Positions 10,488 through 22,588 of a DNA stretch of 64,000 nt are shown here, piece by piece. Source of the DNA: Ahaetulla prasina. Its lineage: Eukaryota; Chordata; Lepidosauria; Squamata; Colubridae. The stretch spans positions 65,609,064-65,673,063 of the forward strand of contig NC_080542.1 in NCBI RefSeq assembly GCF_028640845.1. Direction: 5' to 3'. The notes beneath the pieces are model-generated. The model saw nothing but the letters and a program-made list of their open reading frames with translations. It was not told the origin of the DNA and made no database searches. Within the stretch, counting starts at the first letter, position 1. The number at the start of each line of letters is the position of its first letter. Position numbers and translations under genes: made by a program.

Positions 10488-10889
10488 TTCACACTCACAT
10501 CCAGCCCACCAGAGTTCGTTGTGTCAGGGCAGGAATGAGACCCTGTCCCACGGAGCCTGCTGCCACTTGGGCAAGGACAGTGATGAAGACAAGGAAAAGA
10601 ATGGAAAAGCTTTGCACCAGTCAGCAGGGAGTAGGTCAGGCAAGGCTGGCTAGTGGTTGGGGAGGTGGCAATCATGGTGCTTTGATGGTTGCTGTTGCCA
10701 GCAGTTTGCATGCCCCAACAGAAGCTGGAATTTGCAGGTGGGGGGTTGGTGCTGTTCTGCAGGGCCTGCTGCTGCTTGAGTGGGGAGGATGAGTAGAAAA
10801 ATTGCTGCTCAGTTGGCTCCACCCCCCACCCCCGCCGCCATTGCCAGCAGCTGGAGTGCCCTGCCTAAAGCAGGGATCTCTGTCTCTCT

Positions 10890-10937
<48 letters not shown>

Positions 10938-10968
10938 GATTGTTCTCTTGCTCTCTCTCTCTCTCTCT
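10890..10968 (+). repeat. (CA)n followed by (CT)n microsatellite
   Basis: An uninterrupted CA tract at 10890-10934 is followed by a CT tract around 10948-10968. Frames translated from it on either strand (THTHTH, VCVCVC, SLSLSL) are artefacts. Confidence 0.97.
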
Positions 10969-11339
10969 GTGTGTCTTGCCCCATTTACATGCAAGCGCCA
11001 TTGGACAAAGAGGTCTCATTAAGTAGTTAAGTGGAAAGTAGTTGTGGGGGAGAGGAGGAGCAAGAGATCGGCAAACACTTTTCGCACCAAGAATAAAAGT
11101 TTCTGGGACCCTGACTCTCTGCAAAAGAGGATGGGTGCCTGAATCTGCATGATATTATGGCACCCAGGAGCGTCCATTCTTGGTATGAAAAGCATTTCTC
11201 AGCCAACTCTCCTTTCCCTTCCTCAAAGGTAAAGAAACAGAGAAATAAGGAAGGAGGCAGATGTTTGCAAGGTGAGTCCTTATGGCTGGAAGGGAGGGAG
11301 AAGCATGAGGTATCTTAGTGGGTCAGGGAAGCCTTGAGG

Positions 11340-11735
11340 TAGGGGTGAAAGCTCCCGGTTCAGACCGGATCGCCCAATCCAGTAGCAATGGCCGCCGGTG
11401 GATCGGAGAACCGGTAGCAAAAACCCCTGCCCCCGCCATGCCCAGCTGAGCCGTCCAATCATGAGGTTTTTTTTTTTTACTTTTAAAAGCAATTTTTCTT
11501 CGGCTGAAAAAATGCTTTTAAAAGTAAAAAAAAGCCTCTGATCATCGCGTGGCTCAGCTGGGATCAGTAGAGGCTTTTAAAAGCAGTTTTTTACAACCCC
11601 TTCGGCCGAAGAGGTTGTAGAAAAAAATGCTTTTAAAAGTAAAAAAAAAATGGCAACGCCCACCCAGTCACATTACCCCCCCCACCAAGCCATGCCCACA
11701 GAACCGGTAGTGACAAATTTTACATTTCACCCCTG
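11340..11735. mobile_element. Non-autonomous hAT element of the AGGGGTGAAA family (396 bp)
   Basis: The ends TAGGGGTGAAA and TTTCACCCCTG are flanked by the exact 8-bp duplication CCTTGAGG (11332-11339 and 11736-11743). The interior has the CCGGTTC/GAACCGG motif near both ends. It also has an unusual series of TTTTAAAAG(T/C) hairpins around 11470-11650, built from alternating T-runs and A-runs with GGCCGAAG-type loops. It is nested inside the 3.8 kb hAT composite, so it inserted after that element was in place. Confidence 0.93.
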
Positions 11736-12264
11736 CCTTGAGGGCCTGTTCTATCACTAGCCCCCCCTCCCATGCCTTCCCCACTGTGAGATACCTCATG
11801 TGCACATTGGTATTCTTGAATTGTGAGCTCTTAGGAAAGTATCCCTTCCTTGTGTGTCGCAAACAGCTATTTCCAGTAGGGAAAACAGACAAAGCAAATG
11901 GGGGAAAATAGTTTCCTTTGCTATATTTCCAGTCTGAATTAGACCATGGCAGGGTTCCTAGAGAACAGCCCTTTTAAGGATTATGTATTCATAGAAAAGC
12001 AACTAACTTACCTCTGTTCTTAAACGCTAAAGCTGTTGCATATAAAAAGCACAGGAGCTCTGATCAATTATCAGAGCCATCATTTTGACAGTTTTGCTGT
12101 ACTGTTGTCTGTGGACGCTCCCATGAAATGCAAGCATGAGATCAACTGAGCCTGGTTTGTTCTCAGTCTTTTAAGTGGTCACAAACTACTAGCAAAAGTG
12201 GCATTTGATCACAAGGTGAAGAGGCATCGAGAAATGTTTGCCCTTTTGCATTTGAGCATCCAAG

Positions 12265-12405
12265 AAGGTATAAGAAAGATAAAGAAAGAAAAGGAAAGAG
12301 GGGAAGGAAAAAGAAAGAAAGGAGAAGGAAGAGGGAAGGAAAAAGAAGGAAGGAAGAGGGAAGGAAAAAGAAGTGAAGGAAGGAAGGAGATTATAATGAG
12401 AGAGA
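12265..12405 (+). repeat. Polypurine (GAAA/GGAA)n tract
   Basis: About 140 bases are almost entirely A and G on the plus strand (GGAAGG, AAAGAAAG words). Such tracts can adopt triplex or H-DNA forms. Reading frames across it are low-complexity artefacts. Confidence 0.92.
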
Positions 12406-12669
12406 GTGAGGATATGAGGTAAATCCCGCTTTAGCACTTGACCACCAGCAGCCCTGCTGCCTTTTGCCATCCCCTTGTCCCATCCTCCTGGCCTCTCCTG
12501 GTGGTCTCCCATCCGATCACTGAGGATACTTTGGTTACAAAGCCAGGTCTCCTCATAAGGAGAGGGAGTGGGGCTCCCTCTGACCCATATACTTTGCCAT
12601 TCCTCACACAGAAGCAACCTGGCCAAGGAGAGCGAAGACAACAGCAGTGGGAGCTGGCCATGCCCACCA

Positions 12670-12754
12670 TGCCCACCCCCACCATGGCCCCCAAAGTCAA
12701 CTACAATCCTGATGCGGCCCTCATTGAAATTGAGTTTGACACCCCTGGACTAAC
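12670..12754. mobile_element. Right-end fragment of a CAGGGGTGTCAAAC-type hAT element
   Basis: The words 'gatgcggccctca' and 'gaaattgagtttgacacccct' match the right half of the complete small element at 56198-56335. Only one end is visible here, immediately upstream of the transposase remnant. Confidence 0.45.
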
Positions 12755-12854
12755 AGATGACCTGAGTGCTGCATGTGTTGCTCTCAAATTTACAAAGTAT
12801 GAGCCAAGGTTAGAAAAATTATCAGTATGCATACAACAGCAAAATTTACATTAA
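12755..12854 (+). pseudogene. hAT transposase C-terminal remnant
   Basis: The frame ends with the residues ALKFTKYEPRLEKLS and a short Gln/Asn-rich tail before a TAA stop. This is the style of the C-terminus of Charlie-like hAT transposases, which end soon after the dimerisation region with a K-T-K-Y-x-P-like segment. About 230 bases separate the stop from the right terminal repeat at 13084, as expected for a hAT right end. The catalytic residues and BED zinc finger are missing. The match is from family knowledge, not alignment. Confidence 0.45.
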
Positions 12855-13092
12855 TCAAAAGCATGCCAAATGCAAACTTTTACCTTTCAATAAAAAGTTG
12901 TTTGATTCATTGAAACCTCTGTTATTGTGGGTTTTTTTTCAGAGAAAAGATGTTAATCACGTATGAGTTGTTTTTTTCTAAACTAAAACTTTATTATTCA
13001 GGTTAAATTGCTGTGTTGGCACTTCGCAATAAAGAAGTGGATTGCAGTTTGGGCACTCAGTCTCTAAAAGGTTTGCCATCACCGGTCTAGCC

Positions 13093-14853
13093 TATTAGCT
13101 GTTTTCTAGACCACCTGAAGTTTCTAGGCATTGCCGATATTGGTCCCCCTCCTTCTTTTTTTCCTATCAAGTGACCCAAATCAGAGCATATGCAACTGCT
13201 CCTATGCTCTCCAGGTCACATATACACTCAAAAATATAGGGATGCAACATAAGGGGAAAGTAGAAACATTTACACGAAGACAATACATTTGTACTTTCCT
13301 AAGTAGAACCTTACAACATGTTTCTACACATATGCCCACATGTTGATTAGTTCCTGGTTGAGAAATGTATACTTAGTACGTGCTATAAACAGAAAACGCA
13401 GCTGCCTCCTATGGCCACAGTGGTAAAGGGGATAAAAAAGAATTAAACAATGCTTTTTCCTTTTTAATTTGGAGTGCAGTTCAATCTTGGTATACCCATT
13501 CCTGACTTTCATACTGAGATTGAATATTCTGCTGCTTCTCTTCATTCCCACCAAATGTCTGGTATGCCAATCTATATTTGCTTTAAAAGCAGGCATTCTG
13601 TTATCCCTCACATAAGCATTCATACTTTCAGCATTAGCATAAAAACCTCAATAAAACCTCAATGTAATGAAAAAGGTAAACTGCATTTCCATTTCTATTA
13701 TCAATCTGTTAACTAATTAGCCAACTGATAAGCAGAGAACATAGGTATCCACTGGTTTCCTTTGTGCAGACTACTAATTATTGATCAAATTGTGCAGACT
13801 ACTGATCAAAAACTTCTGAGAATCAGCAATGTGACACTTTAACAATAAGACTCAAACTGTCCTTGCAATACCTGGGAACTATGGCATGTCAAAGAATTAC
13901 ACTAAGAAAAGAATCAGTGGGCTTCTTTTAAGGAAGAATTTTTATTTTAATAGAGTGGATACTTTAAAGTCATTGAGAGAATAACCAAGTATATCTTGAC
14001 TCAGAAAGCAAGGAGGAAAAAATTAAGAGTTTAAACCATGGACCATGCATACATATGGGCCTTTACCTCGCTATACTGCAATAAGTGAAATTATTGTATC
14101 ATTTTGGTTTTTTCTGCAGTAACTACACAAATCTTGCTTAGTTCTATTTTGAATAAAAGGTTGAGTGTTTGGAAAGGTGAGATTTACTGTACATCCATAT
14201 GAAATTTTATAGCTAGATCTGCTGACTTTACCCCCATCATTGTGGGAAATAAAGCAATCATATCACCCTAAATCTGAAAGGCTAGGGAAACCAGAAAAGA
14301 AGCAATGAGTAATGAGTCCAGACATGTGGAGTTTTACTTAGGCTTTCTGTTATTCCTGAAATACTGCTACTAGCCTCTAGTATCACAAATCGTCACTGAA
14401 TTCTGACTGACATACAAATATGTTCTGTCCATTCAGCCTTCATACTTGAAAATCCAATATCCATTAACTAAGAAAGGTAGGAGGCAACAGTCTAGAATTT
14501 AAACCTCAGGATATAGAACTTCATATAAGCTTTGAATTTGATGTACTACACACTATGTGAAGGTGGCTTCATTCATTTTACAATAAAAAAACTGATCTTA
14601 TCCAGTTATATCTGTATCTTCTGCTGAGTAAAATAGTTTTGAATAAGGCATTAATTATTTAGCCAACTGTGATTGAAGATTGTGCCTGATGTGAAACACA
14701 ACTGATCCTTAATCCCCAAAAATAAATAAATAGTAAATAAATAATAGTAAATAAAACAATGTAAGGCCAGTGAAAGAGCCAGAACTTGTAAAATTGCCAA
14801 ATCTCATGAGATTTTGATAGTTTTTCATGACATTTTGCAAGACTGGGTAAAGG
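13093..14853. other. AT-rich intergenic DNA, nothing recognised
   Basis: The longest open frames are about 100 codons (13324-13623 minus; 13474-13716 plus). They overlap one another and show no motif. No repeat family is recognised. Confidence 0.45.
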
Positions 14854-14861
14854 CAACAAAC

Positions 14862-15100
14862 CAGGGGTGAAATCCAGCAGGTTCTGGCACGTTCTGGAGA
14901 ACCGATAGCAGAAATTTTGAGTAGTTTGGAGAACCAGCAAATACCACCTCTGGCTGGTCCCAGAGTGGGATGGGAATGGGGATTTTGCAGTATCCTTCCC
15001 CTGGAGTGGGGTAGGAATGGGGCCACACCACCAAGCCACACCACGCCGACCAAGCCATGCCCACAGAACCAGTAGTAAAAAAAATTGAATTTCACCAGTG
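14862..15100. mobile_element. Non-autonomous hAT element of the CAGGGGTGAAA family (239 bp)
   Basis: The left end CAGGGGTGAAAT and right end ATTTCACCAGTG are flanked by the exact duplication CAACAAAC (14854-14861 and 15101-15108). The interior has 'gttctggagaacc' near the left and 'ccaagccatgcccacagaacc' near the right, as in the related copies at 11340 and 36067. Minus-strand frames of 80-150 codons across it are by-products of the repeat. Confidence 0.93.
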
Positions 15101-15327
15101 CAACAAACTCCATACAATTTCAGATAATGCTGTATGAGAATTAGAAATTTCTGTTGATTTAGATCTCAAAATGTTTATCTTGCTTTGGAACCTGTACCAA
15201 TAATCAGCTTTAGAACACTGTGGACCAATAGTGGCTCCAAACTATAGACTGGGAATTGCTGCTTTCATAAAACAGGCTAAAAAAATAAACAACTGACAGT
15301 ATTAACATCAAAGAATGTGTATATGTG

Positions 15328-15337
15328 TATTGTGTGT

Positions 15338-15388
<51 letters not shown>
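15328..15388 (+). repeat. (GT)n microsatellite
   Basis: A nearly pure GT tract is followed by GA-rich sequence and a G-run near 15402-15411. Confidence 0.97.
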
Positions 15389-15393
<5 letters not shown>

Positions 15394-15411
15394 AAGAACT
15401 GGGGGGGGGGG

Positions 15412-17617
15412 AGACCGAGATAGACAGAGGCAGCAAATATATGTATGTATATGTACTTCCTACAAGGAAGTTAAAGTTATATTCATTCTGAAAAGCTGTA
15501 AAAAATAACTGAAATCTGTAAAAGCAATGCTCACTTACCATACATTTCTAAAGTTTTACAAATTGGTGGTTTTCTTCTTTAACTTTTTAGCTTACAGCAC
15601 AACTAATGTATTTATATAAACTGTATCGCTAATTAAAAGTGCCTCCCTCAGTCTCCTTTTCAAAGTTGCTTCCTTCCTTTTGCAAGTAATTTCTCCTTTC
15701 AAAACATGGACATCTGTGTTGTTCTTAAATAAGCACTGTACAGGTAACATAAACAAAAATTTAAATTCAGAGTATAGCAGTTTAAAAACTTGGTTGTGTT
15801 GGCCTGCAGCTGGTAACTCACTGGCATATACATATCAACATGCATATTAGGATTATATTTATGATTTTTTTTATAACTTTCATGACTACTTTGTTTTTGT
15901 AGAAATAAATATTTCTATTTTTTTATTTCAATTGTTCTGGTAATGTATAAATAAGTAAATATTAGTACACCGTTCAGCAAGCAGTAGTTTTTTTAAAGAA
16001 TAATTTTACAATATACCCCATGTGATTATATTATTGTGGGAGCTAAGAATGAAGTATTTTAAAATAAACAATTGAAATTTGCCAGCAGATTTTAAATATA
16101 TTCAATACATTTAAATATTGAAGATATTTTAAAAGTCACTGGAAGATAAGGTAGAAGGTAAGGATCAGAACTTTCATAAATGGAAATATTTCAATTATTT
16201 TCCACCATCAGATAAAATATGCACAAGGCCACTCACTCACTATACTGCCTGAGTTTACACACTGTAGTAAGACCTATTGTGGATTGTTTAATTTTGGTTT
16301 GTGGTTTATGATTTAAAGTTCAGTGCAGCCCTTTTCTGTGGCCATTACAGCATCACCCATTATGTGCTAAATATGAAAGCATTATTTTTTAAAATAAAAG
16401 TAGGTTTTATAGATGAGGAAAATGTTGAATTTCACACTAGCATTTAATTCTAATGTTGATTTTGTTTTACTGGGAATTCAATAATTTATTTGAAATAGAC
16501 TGAAAGATGAACACCTATCTGCTTTCTTCAAATTGCTTATTTTAAAAGATGTAACTCCAGCAATTTAATTATATTAAGTAGACATACAGAAAAAACATAA
16601 TGCTTTCACATGAAGAGTTTTTAATGTTCTGCATATGTATCTCCCTATTAATGCATTTAAGACAATTGTAATAACAATAGATCACAAAGCAGGCATTTGT
16701 GGCTTAAATTTGAATAACACTGCACTTTAAAAATTAATCTCAAGAAAAATAATAAGAGTGATCCATAGATAGGACTTTAGCCTTATGGCTAAAGGTGACA
16801 AGTTGTTTGGTAAACAATTTACAGAGTGTCTCCTTTCCTAACCATGGGCATTGCAAGCTCATTCTATTAACCTTAATAGGTTTGCTTTCAAAGTGTTTTA
16901 CTTGGAAGATTAAAATATAAACACTGTAATATGTCAGCCTAGAGGGAAAGCAAACCAGTAAACAGAAAAGTGAGTGCAGTGTATTCATCAAATTTTGTAC
17001 ATCAAGGATATTGACAGCCACTGCATGATGAGGCAAACTTTCTATGTTTCTGATTACACAACAATCCAATGAGAATACATGATAATTAATAATTCAGAAG
17101 ATAAGAAGAACACAGAATATTTAATCCAGTATTCTGTTTTCCTACAGACCAGTATGATATATATGAAAAATCCATTAATGGAATGTAAATGCAGTAGCAA
17201 CTGCCAATTGTGTTTCCTTATATTACTATATATTGGATATAGTTCATAAATATTGTGATTACTAGCTGTTGATATCCTTATTCTCCTGTTGATGTTTTTG
17301 AATACTTTTATGTTGTTTTCACAGAAATCAGTGGGACAAAGTGAAAAGTCCTGTGCAAAGAAGGTTCAGAGCATTGTTTATTCTGCTATTCTGAAAGGCT
17401 TTTTAAAAATTAACAAGAGCAATAGTGGTGTCTAGAAAAACTGTCTAAAATTCTTCAACACTGTAACATATAATAAAATTAAGCTTAAATATTTTGATAA
17501 GTCATCAGCATTGATTTCCTATGCAGTGCACGGTGGTCGGAGAAAATGGTGGGCATTTTTAGAATTCCTATAGAACAATAAGAAGATTCAGAAGACCAAA
17601 TCAGTGCTCTGAGAAAA
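15412..17617. other. AT-rich intergenic DNA, nothing recognised
   Basis: No repeat ends, SINE boxes or long frames are supported. The longest frame (16740-17069, minus) has no motif. Confidence 0.45.
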
Positions 17618-17812
17618 AGTAAAGGTTTTTCCCCTGTCCAGTTGTTTCCGACTCAAGGGGAGGTGCTCATCACCGTCTCCTATCTGAGGGAGCCAGGGTT
17701 GTCTGAAGACACTTTCTGGGGTCATTTGGGCAGCATTAACTTCTCACTGAATTGGTACCTATTTATCTACTCGCATTTGCATACTTTCAAACTGCTAGGT
17801 AGACTCTAAGAA
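17618..17812 (-). mobile_element. Diverged Sauria SINE, 3' part
   Basis: The segment runs from an AAAGTAAAGG tail through 'ccgactcaaggggaggtgctcat', 'ggtcatttgg' and 'ctttcaaactgctaggt', the order seen in the better SINE copies on the minus strand. The tRNA-like head is missing and divergence is high, so it is an old insertion. Confidence 0.65.
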
Positions 17813-17945
17813 CTGGTATGCTTCAAAATGTTCTACAACTTGAGAGAAAATTCAGTGCCTGGATTAATTAAGATAAACAAATCAAGTTGTATTATGATTT
17901 AGCTCAATGTTTGAACCAGACTTGTGCAGAAGACATTCTAGTATT

Positions 17946-18006
17946 TTCATTCATTCATTCATTCATTCATTCATTCATTCATTCATTCATTCATTCATTC
18001 ATTCAT
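17946..18006 (+). repeat. (ATTC)n microsatellite
   Basis: About 15 near-perfect repeats of ATTC. Confidence 0.98.
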
Positions 18007-18251
18007 ATTTCTTAACCATCCATCTTTTTCCTGCCCAGCCATTTTACTATATTTTCAAGTAGCCTGTTCTCAAAGATGGCCAGATAGTTCATAATTCATA
18101 ATCACAAATCATAAATACTGGCATTATGGATGTGACCATTCATTTTCTCTATTTTATGAAACTTATTCAGTTCATGTACCCCTGCCTATTTTAGAAGGGT
18201 TCTAATGTATTTCTAATGTAAAAAATGTATATTGTATAGTTTGTTGTCGAC

Positions 18252-18762
18252 CAGTGATAGTCAACCTGGTCCCTACCGCCCACTAGTGGGCATTCCAGCT
18301 TTCATGGTGGGCGGTAGGGGTTTGGTCTGATACTGAAGCACTTTCCTTTTTTTAATTTAATTGACTTCTTAAACAATTTTCATAGCATTATTTAAAAACA
18401 TTTTCATTAGGTTTTCATAAAATTCCCCATGACAATTTAAATTTCTGAAAATATACTATTTGTATCGCCCGTGCATAAGTTTAGTTCACATTATGTAAGT
18501 GAAATTAAATGGCGCTATAGTGCGACTGCAAACAAAAGAGCATCATCCCAGAATAGCTTGTGCATCTCCCCCCACACCACCAGCTGTAACAGACAAGCAG
18601 AGCTGGTAACCAGCGTCCCCTCGAAACCCAATCCACGATGCGCGAGAGGCATGCGCAGACGATACATGGTGCATTACTGTGGAACTGGTGAGCAGATAGA
18701 AAATTTACTACTAACAGAAATACAAAAGTGGGCGGTAGGTATAGAAAGATTGATTACCCCTG
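18252..18762. mobile_element. Non-autonomous hAT element (511 bp), copy 1
   Basis: It starts CAGTGATAGTCAACCTGG and ends ATTGATTACCCCTG. The flanking octamers TTGTCGAC (18244-18251) and ATGTAGAC (18763-18770) agree at six of eight positions. The sequence is the same family as 53205-53721, sharing 'ccctaccgcccactagtggg', 'gatactgaagcactttcc' and 'gtgggcggtaggta'. The interior has a 102-codon frame that is also partly open in the other copy, but no transposase motif is visible. Confidence 0.8.
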
Positions 18763-18770
18763 ATGTAGAC

Positions 18771-19690
18771 AGAGAATGAAACTATCTGCCTTCATTAGTT
18801 GAGTGCCATATCAGTAAGTGATAATGGTAAATGATACATACATACCACTTATATTAAAGGAGTATCATGAGAAACATAAATTAATTCCATATAGTTTAAT
18901 TCTAGAGGAAAATTTACATGGATCTGTTGTACAACACCTTTTCTTTTCTTTGTAACAGCTTCATTCTTTTACCAAAGTTTCTGGATTCTTGCTCCTGCTT
19001 CTTTTCCTTTATACTTTTAATTCCATCAGTGTCAGCTATGAAAAGGCCTGGCCTCTAAATTTTTGCAATTTTTCCTTTTCCCTGCCATCTAGTCACCCCA
19101 TCATAATCTAGCAATTGCACAGCTTCTGAGTACAATTGCTGCAAAGCTACAATTTCCTGCTCATGATGGTTTTCTTAATATCTGTCATATTATACCTGTG
19201 TGTTACACTGTTTTCTGATAATATTTTTGAGAGATAGCTATGTGTATCAGTGATGCACTGTTTAGGGGAGAAGTTCAAGGTGGTGGGGTTTTTTTTGCTC
19301 TTGTCTATTACTGATTTTTTCATTCTTCCTCTTTTCTGTCAGTTCTGCAGTTTTAATAGTAATGCAATGCGATACTTCTGACTGGAGTTTTAAACAGATG
19401 ATTCAGTGCACATGTGAAGGGTACTGTATGTACTACTATTCTGTAATACTTGAAAATATATTTATACTGAGGCGCTCTAAAGCAGTTTTCTTACTCAAGT
19501 CCAAAGTGTTGCACAGTTCTATTGTATACTCATTTCCTTCCATGGCAAGTCTGAAGTAAACAAGAGAATAAGTACCTCCAAAATTTGTAACCAGACCGGT
19601 TATCATTTCTTTTCCCTACATTGATTTATCATATGCCATCAAGTCAGTATTGATTTATCAAGCTGAATTGGTCTCTGCACATGTCATCCT
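18771..19690. other. AT-rich intergenic DNA, nothing recognised
   Basis: No repeat or gene could be supported in this interval. Confidence 0.45.
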
Positions 19691-20310
19691 TAGTGATGTG
19701 TGCAAACCAGCATCTGCATTTCCTGCGGCGGATGCAGAAAGCACATCTTTCTCCTTCTGTCCTGGCCATTTTTTACAGAGGCACAATTGGGAGCAGTTTA
19801 ACAAACTGCATCACTGTTTGGTTTGGTGGCAGCAGTGCCTCAGATAGAAGGTCCATACAGAGAGTGGTAAGGATTGCCAAGATTATAGGAAGCTTGCTTC
19901 CTGTTATTCAGGATGCTGCTTATATGCACTATGTGCTTAAAGCTCTCAGCATTGTTAGAGACCTCACACCCACTTTATGGTCTGTTTCTGTTGTTCCCCT
20001 CCGGGAGGAGGTTTCGAAGCATTTCTAGCAGGACTACCAGATTCTGTAACAGGTTTGTTCCCTATGCCATCCATCTGGTAAATTTGCAAGATTTGTTTTT
20101 CTTGCCATGTACATGTATACATCCGAACTAGACTGTGTTGTTTCTGTGTCATATAATATATGTAGATATCTGCATAATTTTGTATTTATTTATTTTGCCA
20201 AGTTTATGTAGTGTATTTTAGATGTGGTGACCCTTTGCAACCAACTTTCATTTTAATGTATGCTGATTAGTGTACATTCAAAGTGACAATAAAGTTATTC
20301 TAATTCAGAA
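19691..20310 (+). mobile_element. CR1/L3-like LINE 3' remnant
   Basis: A plus-strand frame (19681-20028) reads FYRGTIGSSLTNCITVWFGG and continues with an RRSIQRVVR-like segment and VVPLREEV. This is the C-terminal part of the reverse-transcriptase ORF in the CR1/L3 group; compare FYRGNIESLIYTSITVWFGS in the copy at 37745-38287. It ends near 'gtgacaataaagttattctaattc', typical of LINE 3' ends. It is frameshifted after about 20030 and older than the other copies. Confidence 0.72.
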
Positions 20311-20319
20311 GCTAATTCA

Positions 20320-22340
20320 GAAATTCTAATATGCCATCAAGTCAATATTGACTTTTAGCAACTATATAGATAGATGTTTTCCAGAAAAAGCTGTCTCCAA
20401 CTTGGTCCTTCAGATTTTCCAGTGACATGCTCATTGTTGCTGTAATTGAGTCCAACCACCTTGCCGCTGGTCATTCTCTTCTTCTCTTTCCACTCACCTT
20501 TTCCAATGTATTATCAAATTAAAATCAAATCAAACCAATATCCACTAGGTCTCTAGTTCCTTCTAAGAAAAATATTATAAAATCTCCAAGAAGCTACATC
20601 TTCACATAATGTGTCCGAAATATGATAATTTGAGCCTGGCCATTTATGCTTTCAGTAAGAACTCTGGATTTATTTATTTTTTAAGATTCATTTGTTTTTG
20701 GCTATCCATAATATTTTCAGGAATATTCTCTAACATCAAAGTTCAAAAGCACCAATATTCTTTTAACTTGCTTTTTCAGAATTCAATTTTAATTTATATT
20801 GCCTGCATGAATCTTTGTGGGTAAAGACACAGCACAGTATCCAAATATTTTGTCTAAGCTTTCATTGCTATTCTGTTATTGCTAAACTGAAGTGCATTTT
20901 TAAATTGCTAATTCCTTTAATCTTAAATTGATCCTAAAAGACAATGCCAATTTAAGGCTGATTACCATAGCTTTTGTGATTAACTCAGTCTCTTTATATT
21001 TCATCTTATCCTCCTTGACTTAGTAGTGGTTGTAGATCATTCAATCTGATTTTCAACTATCAGAATATTATTATTATTACAGATTTGGAATGATATATGA
21101 TGGAAATGGAATGTTCTGGAAAATTCTCATTTTCCTGACCACTCCACAGCTTGACTTGTTCGCCACAATCAAAGGCCTTTTTATAATTAATAAATCACAA
21201 ACTGACATATTTGTAATATTTTTTCGTTTCTCAATTATAAAGCATACATATGTTCTCATTTTTAATCCCTTCTAGAGTCAGCTTGAATATTTTCTTTCCA
21301 CATAGAGTTCTAATTTTCAATAGATGATCCTCATTATTATTTTGCTAGGTTGTGAAATTAAGAATACTATACAAATGTTTGTGCACTCTGTAAAATATCC
21401 TTTATTGGCATATCAATGTAGAGTTACTTCTTCCAATCTGTTGACTACTGTTTTCTCCAAACGGTTAGCATAGTTTTAGTAAGAACCTTTACCAATTATT
21501 TCTCAATTGCTTGCCATATTTCAGTATACATCCTATTATTTTCTATTGACTTCCAGCTTTATAATGACCTGATATAAATTTATCTTCCAGTTCTGGAAAC
21601 AATGAAAAGTCTTTGAATTGGCAGAAATAAGTAATTCTCCTGCTTAGGTTTTCTTTCCTAGACTATGCAGTCCAACTATGTTTTCCTTCTTAATATTTCC
21701 AATTTTGCATTCCTTATCTTGCGTGCATGTTTTATCAATTTTTCCTTGAATTTAGCCATAAAACTCACCAATCTCTTCTTTTTATGCAGTGTAGTCAGAG
21801 CATAAACTTGGGTAATTAAATTAAGACAGTTCACAAAGCTAATTTATATTATTTAGCCTCTGACTGCATTGTATCCGAGCACTGTTATTATATTTTTTGT
21901 GATTATAAAAGCAACATTTTTTCTCTTTTAGTTTCATGTTCTGATTAGTAAATATTCTGATAGTCTGACTGAAAGTGTCCAGTTTCAGTCTGTTTCAATT
22001 TTTGTTATGCCTAAGAGGTGTATTGTCAATTTGTTTCATCTTTTATTGTGTTGAAAGATGAAACATTCATTTCCATGTTTATGTTTCTTATATTCCAAGT
22101 TCTCACTGTAATTTTGTTTTTGCAGTTTCAGATTTTCTGCATAGTGACACCTAGATGTCTAAAAAAAAATAATTTAACTGTACCATAAGCACTATTACTT
22201 TGTTTCAATGTCATCTACCTGAGAGTATATCATCGCAACACATTATCAGTCACTATTTTATCTATCCATATGGTTTTCTTGCTAAAACCCAGGAGTGGTT
22301 TACCATTGCCTTCTCCTGTGCATTATGAAATGATGTCCTC
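20320..22340 (-). mobile_element. Old RTE/BovB-like LINE remnant
   Basis: On the minus strand, disjointed frames recall RTE/BovB reverse transcriptase. YKKAFDCGEQVKLW (near 21170) corresponds to the conserved D-Y-x-K-A-F-D motif of that group. The plus-strand words at 20330-20480 ('atgccatcaagtcaatattgac' through 'ttgccgctggtcattctcttc') are the usual complement of its 3' part. Every frame is interrupted, and the 5' limit near 'ggagtggtttaccattgccttc' is approximate. Confidence 0.5.
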
Positions 22341-22588
22341 GCCATAGTCATCCATGTTCAGCATCCTCCTATATCACCTCTTCCTAATAAAGGTGCTTTA
22401 ACTAGTAGTTGGGATAACCTTGGGTGATCCTGCTGGGTGCATATGCTCTTGGCATACACTTCCAATGTTCTTTGCTCATTCCTTCCAGAAATACGCCACT
22501 GTTTAAAAGAGGCAGCACAGGATTTATAGGGTGGGATACCCTGCATAGGTACTTTAAAGAAAGAAAGGGTAATCAGTTTTATGATATA
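22341..22588. other. Unassigned segment next to the RTE remnant
   Basis: It may be the 5' part of the same LINE, but I cannot support a boundary. A 62-codon minus-strand frame is open without motif. Confidence 0.3.

Larger units (their letters stand above)
9257..13084 (+). mobile_element. Composite hAT transposon of 3.8 kb
   Basis: The left end CAGTGATGGTGAATG at 9257 and the right end GCCATCACCG at 13084 are inverted relatives. They are bounded by the exact 8-bp duplication GTCTAGCC at 9249-9256 and 13085-13092, so the whole 3828 bp moved, or grew, as one hAT unit. Near the right end a transposase C-terminus is still readable (12755-12854), so it derives from an autonomous element. The rest is later or captured material: an LTR, an inverted repeat, microsatellites and another hAT element. 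Both ends resemble widespread vertebrate hAT families of the Charlie/OC1 type; the exact family is not established. Confidence 0.85.

Noticed and set aside
10672..11124. ORFs with THTHTH, VCVCVC or SLSLSL runs on both strands
   Set aside because: They read through the CA and CT microsatellites. The same applies to the frames around 15308-15541 and 5514-5768.
12189..12854. ORFs of 138-150 codons across the purine-rich tract
   Set aside because: They result from the low-complexity GA tract. Only the last 30 or so codons of the 12438-12854 frame look like transposase.
14659..15117. Minus-strand ORF of 152 codons with hydrophobic runs
   Set aside because: It lies across a 239-bp hAT element with exact target duplications; overlapping frames are also open, so it is a by-product of the repeat.
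17946..18006. Possible CRISPR-like regular repeat
   Set aside because: It is a simple tetranucleotide microsatellite. No regularly spaced repeats with unique spacers occur anywhere in the window.
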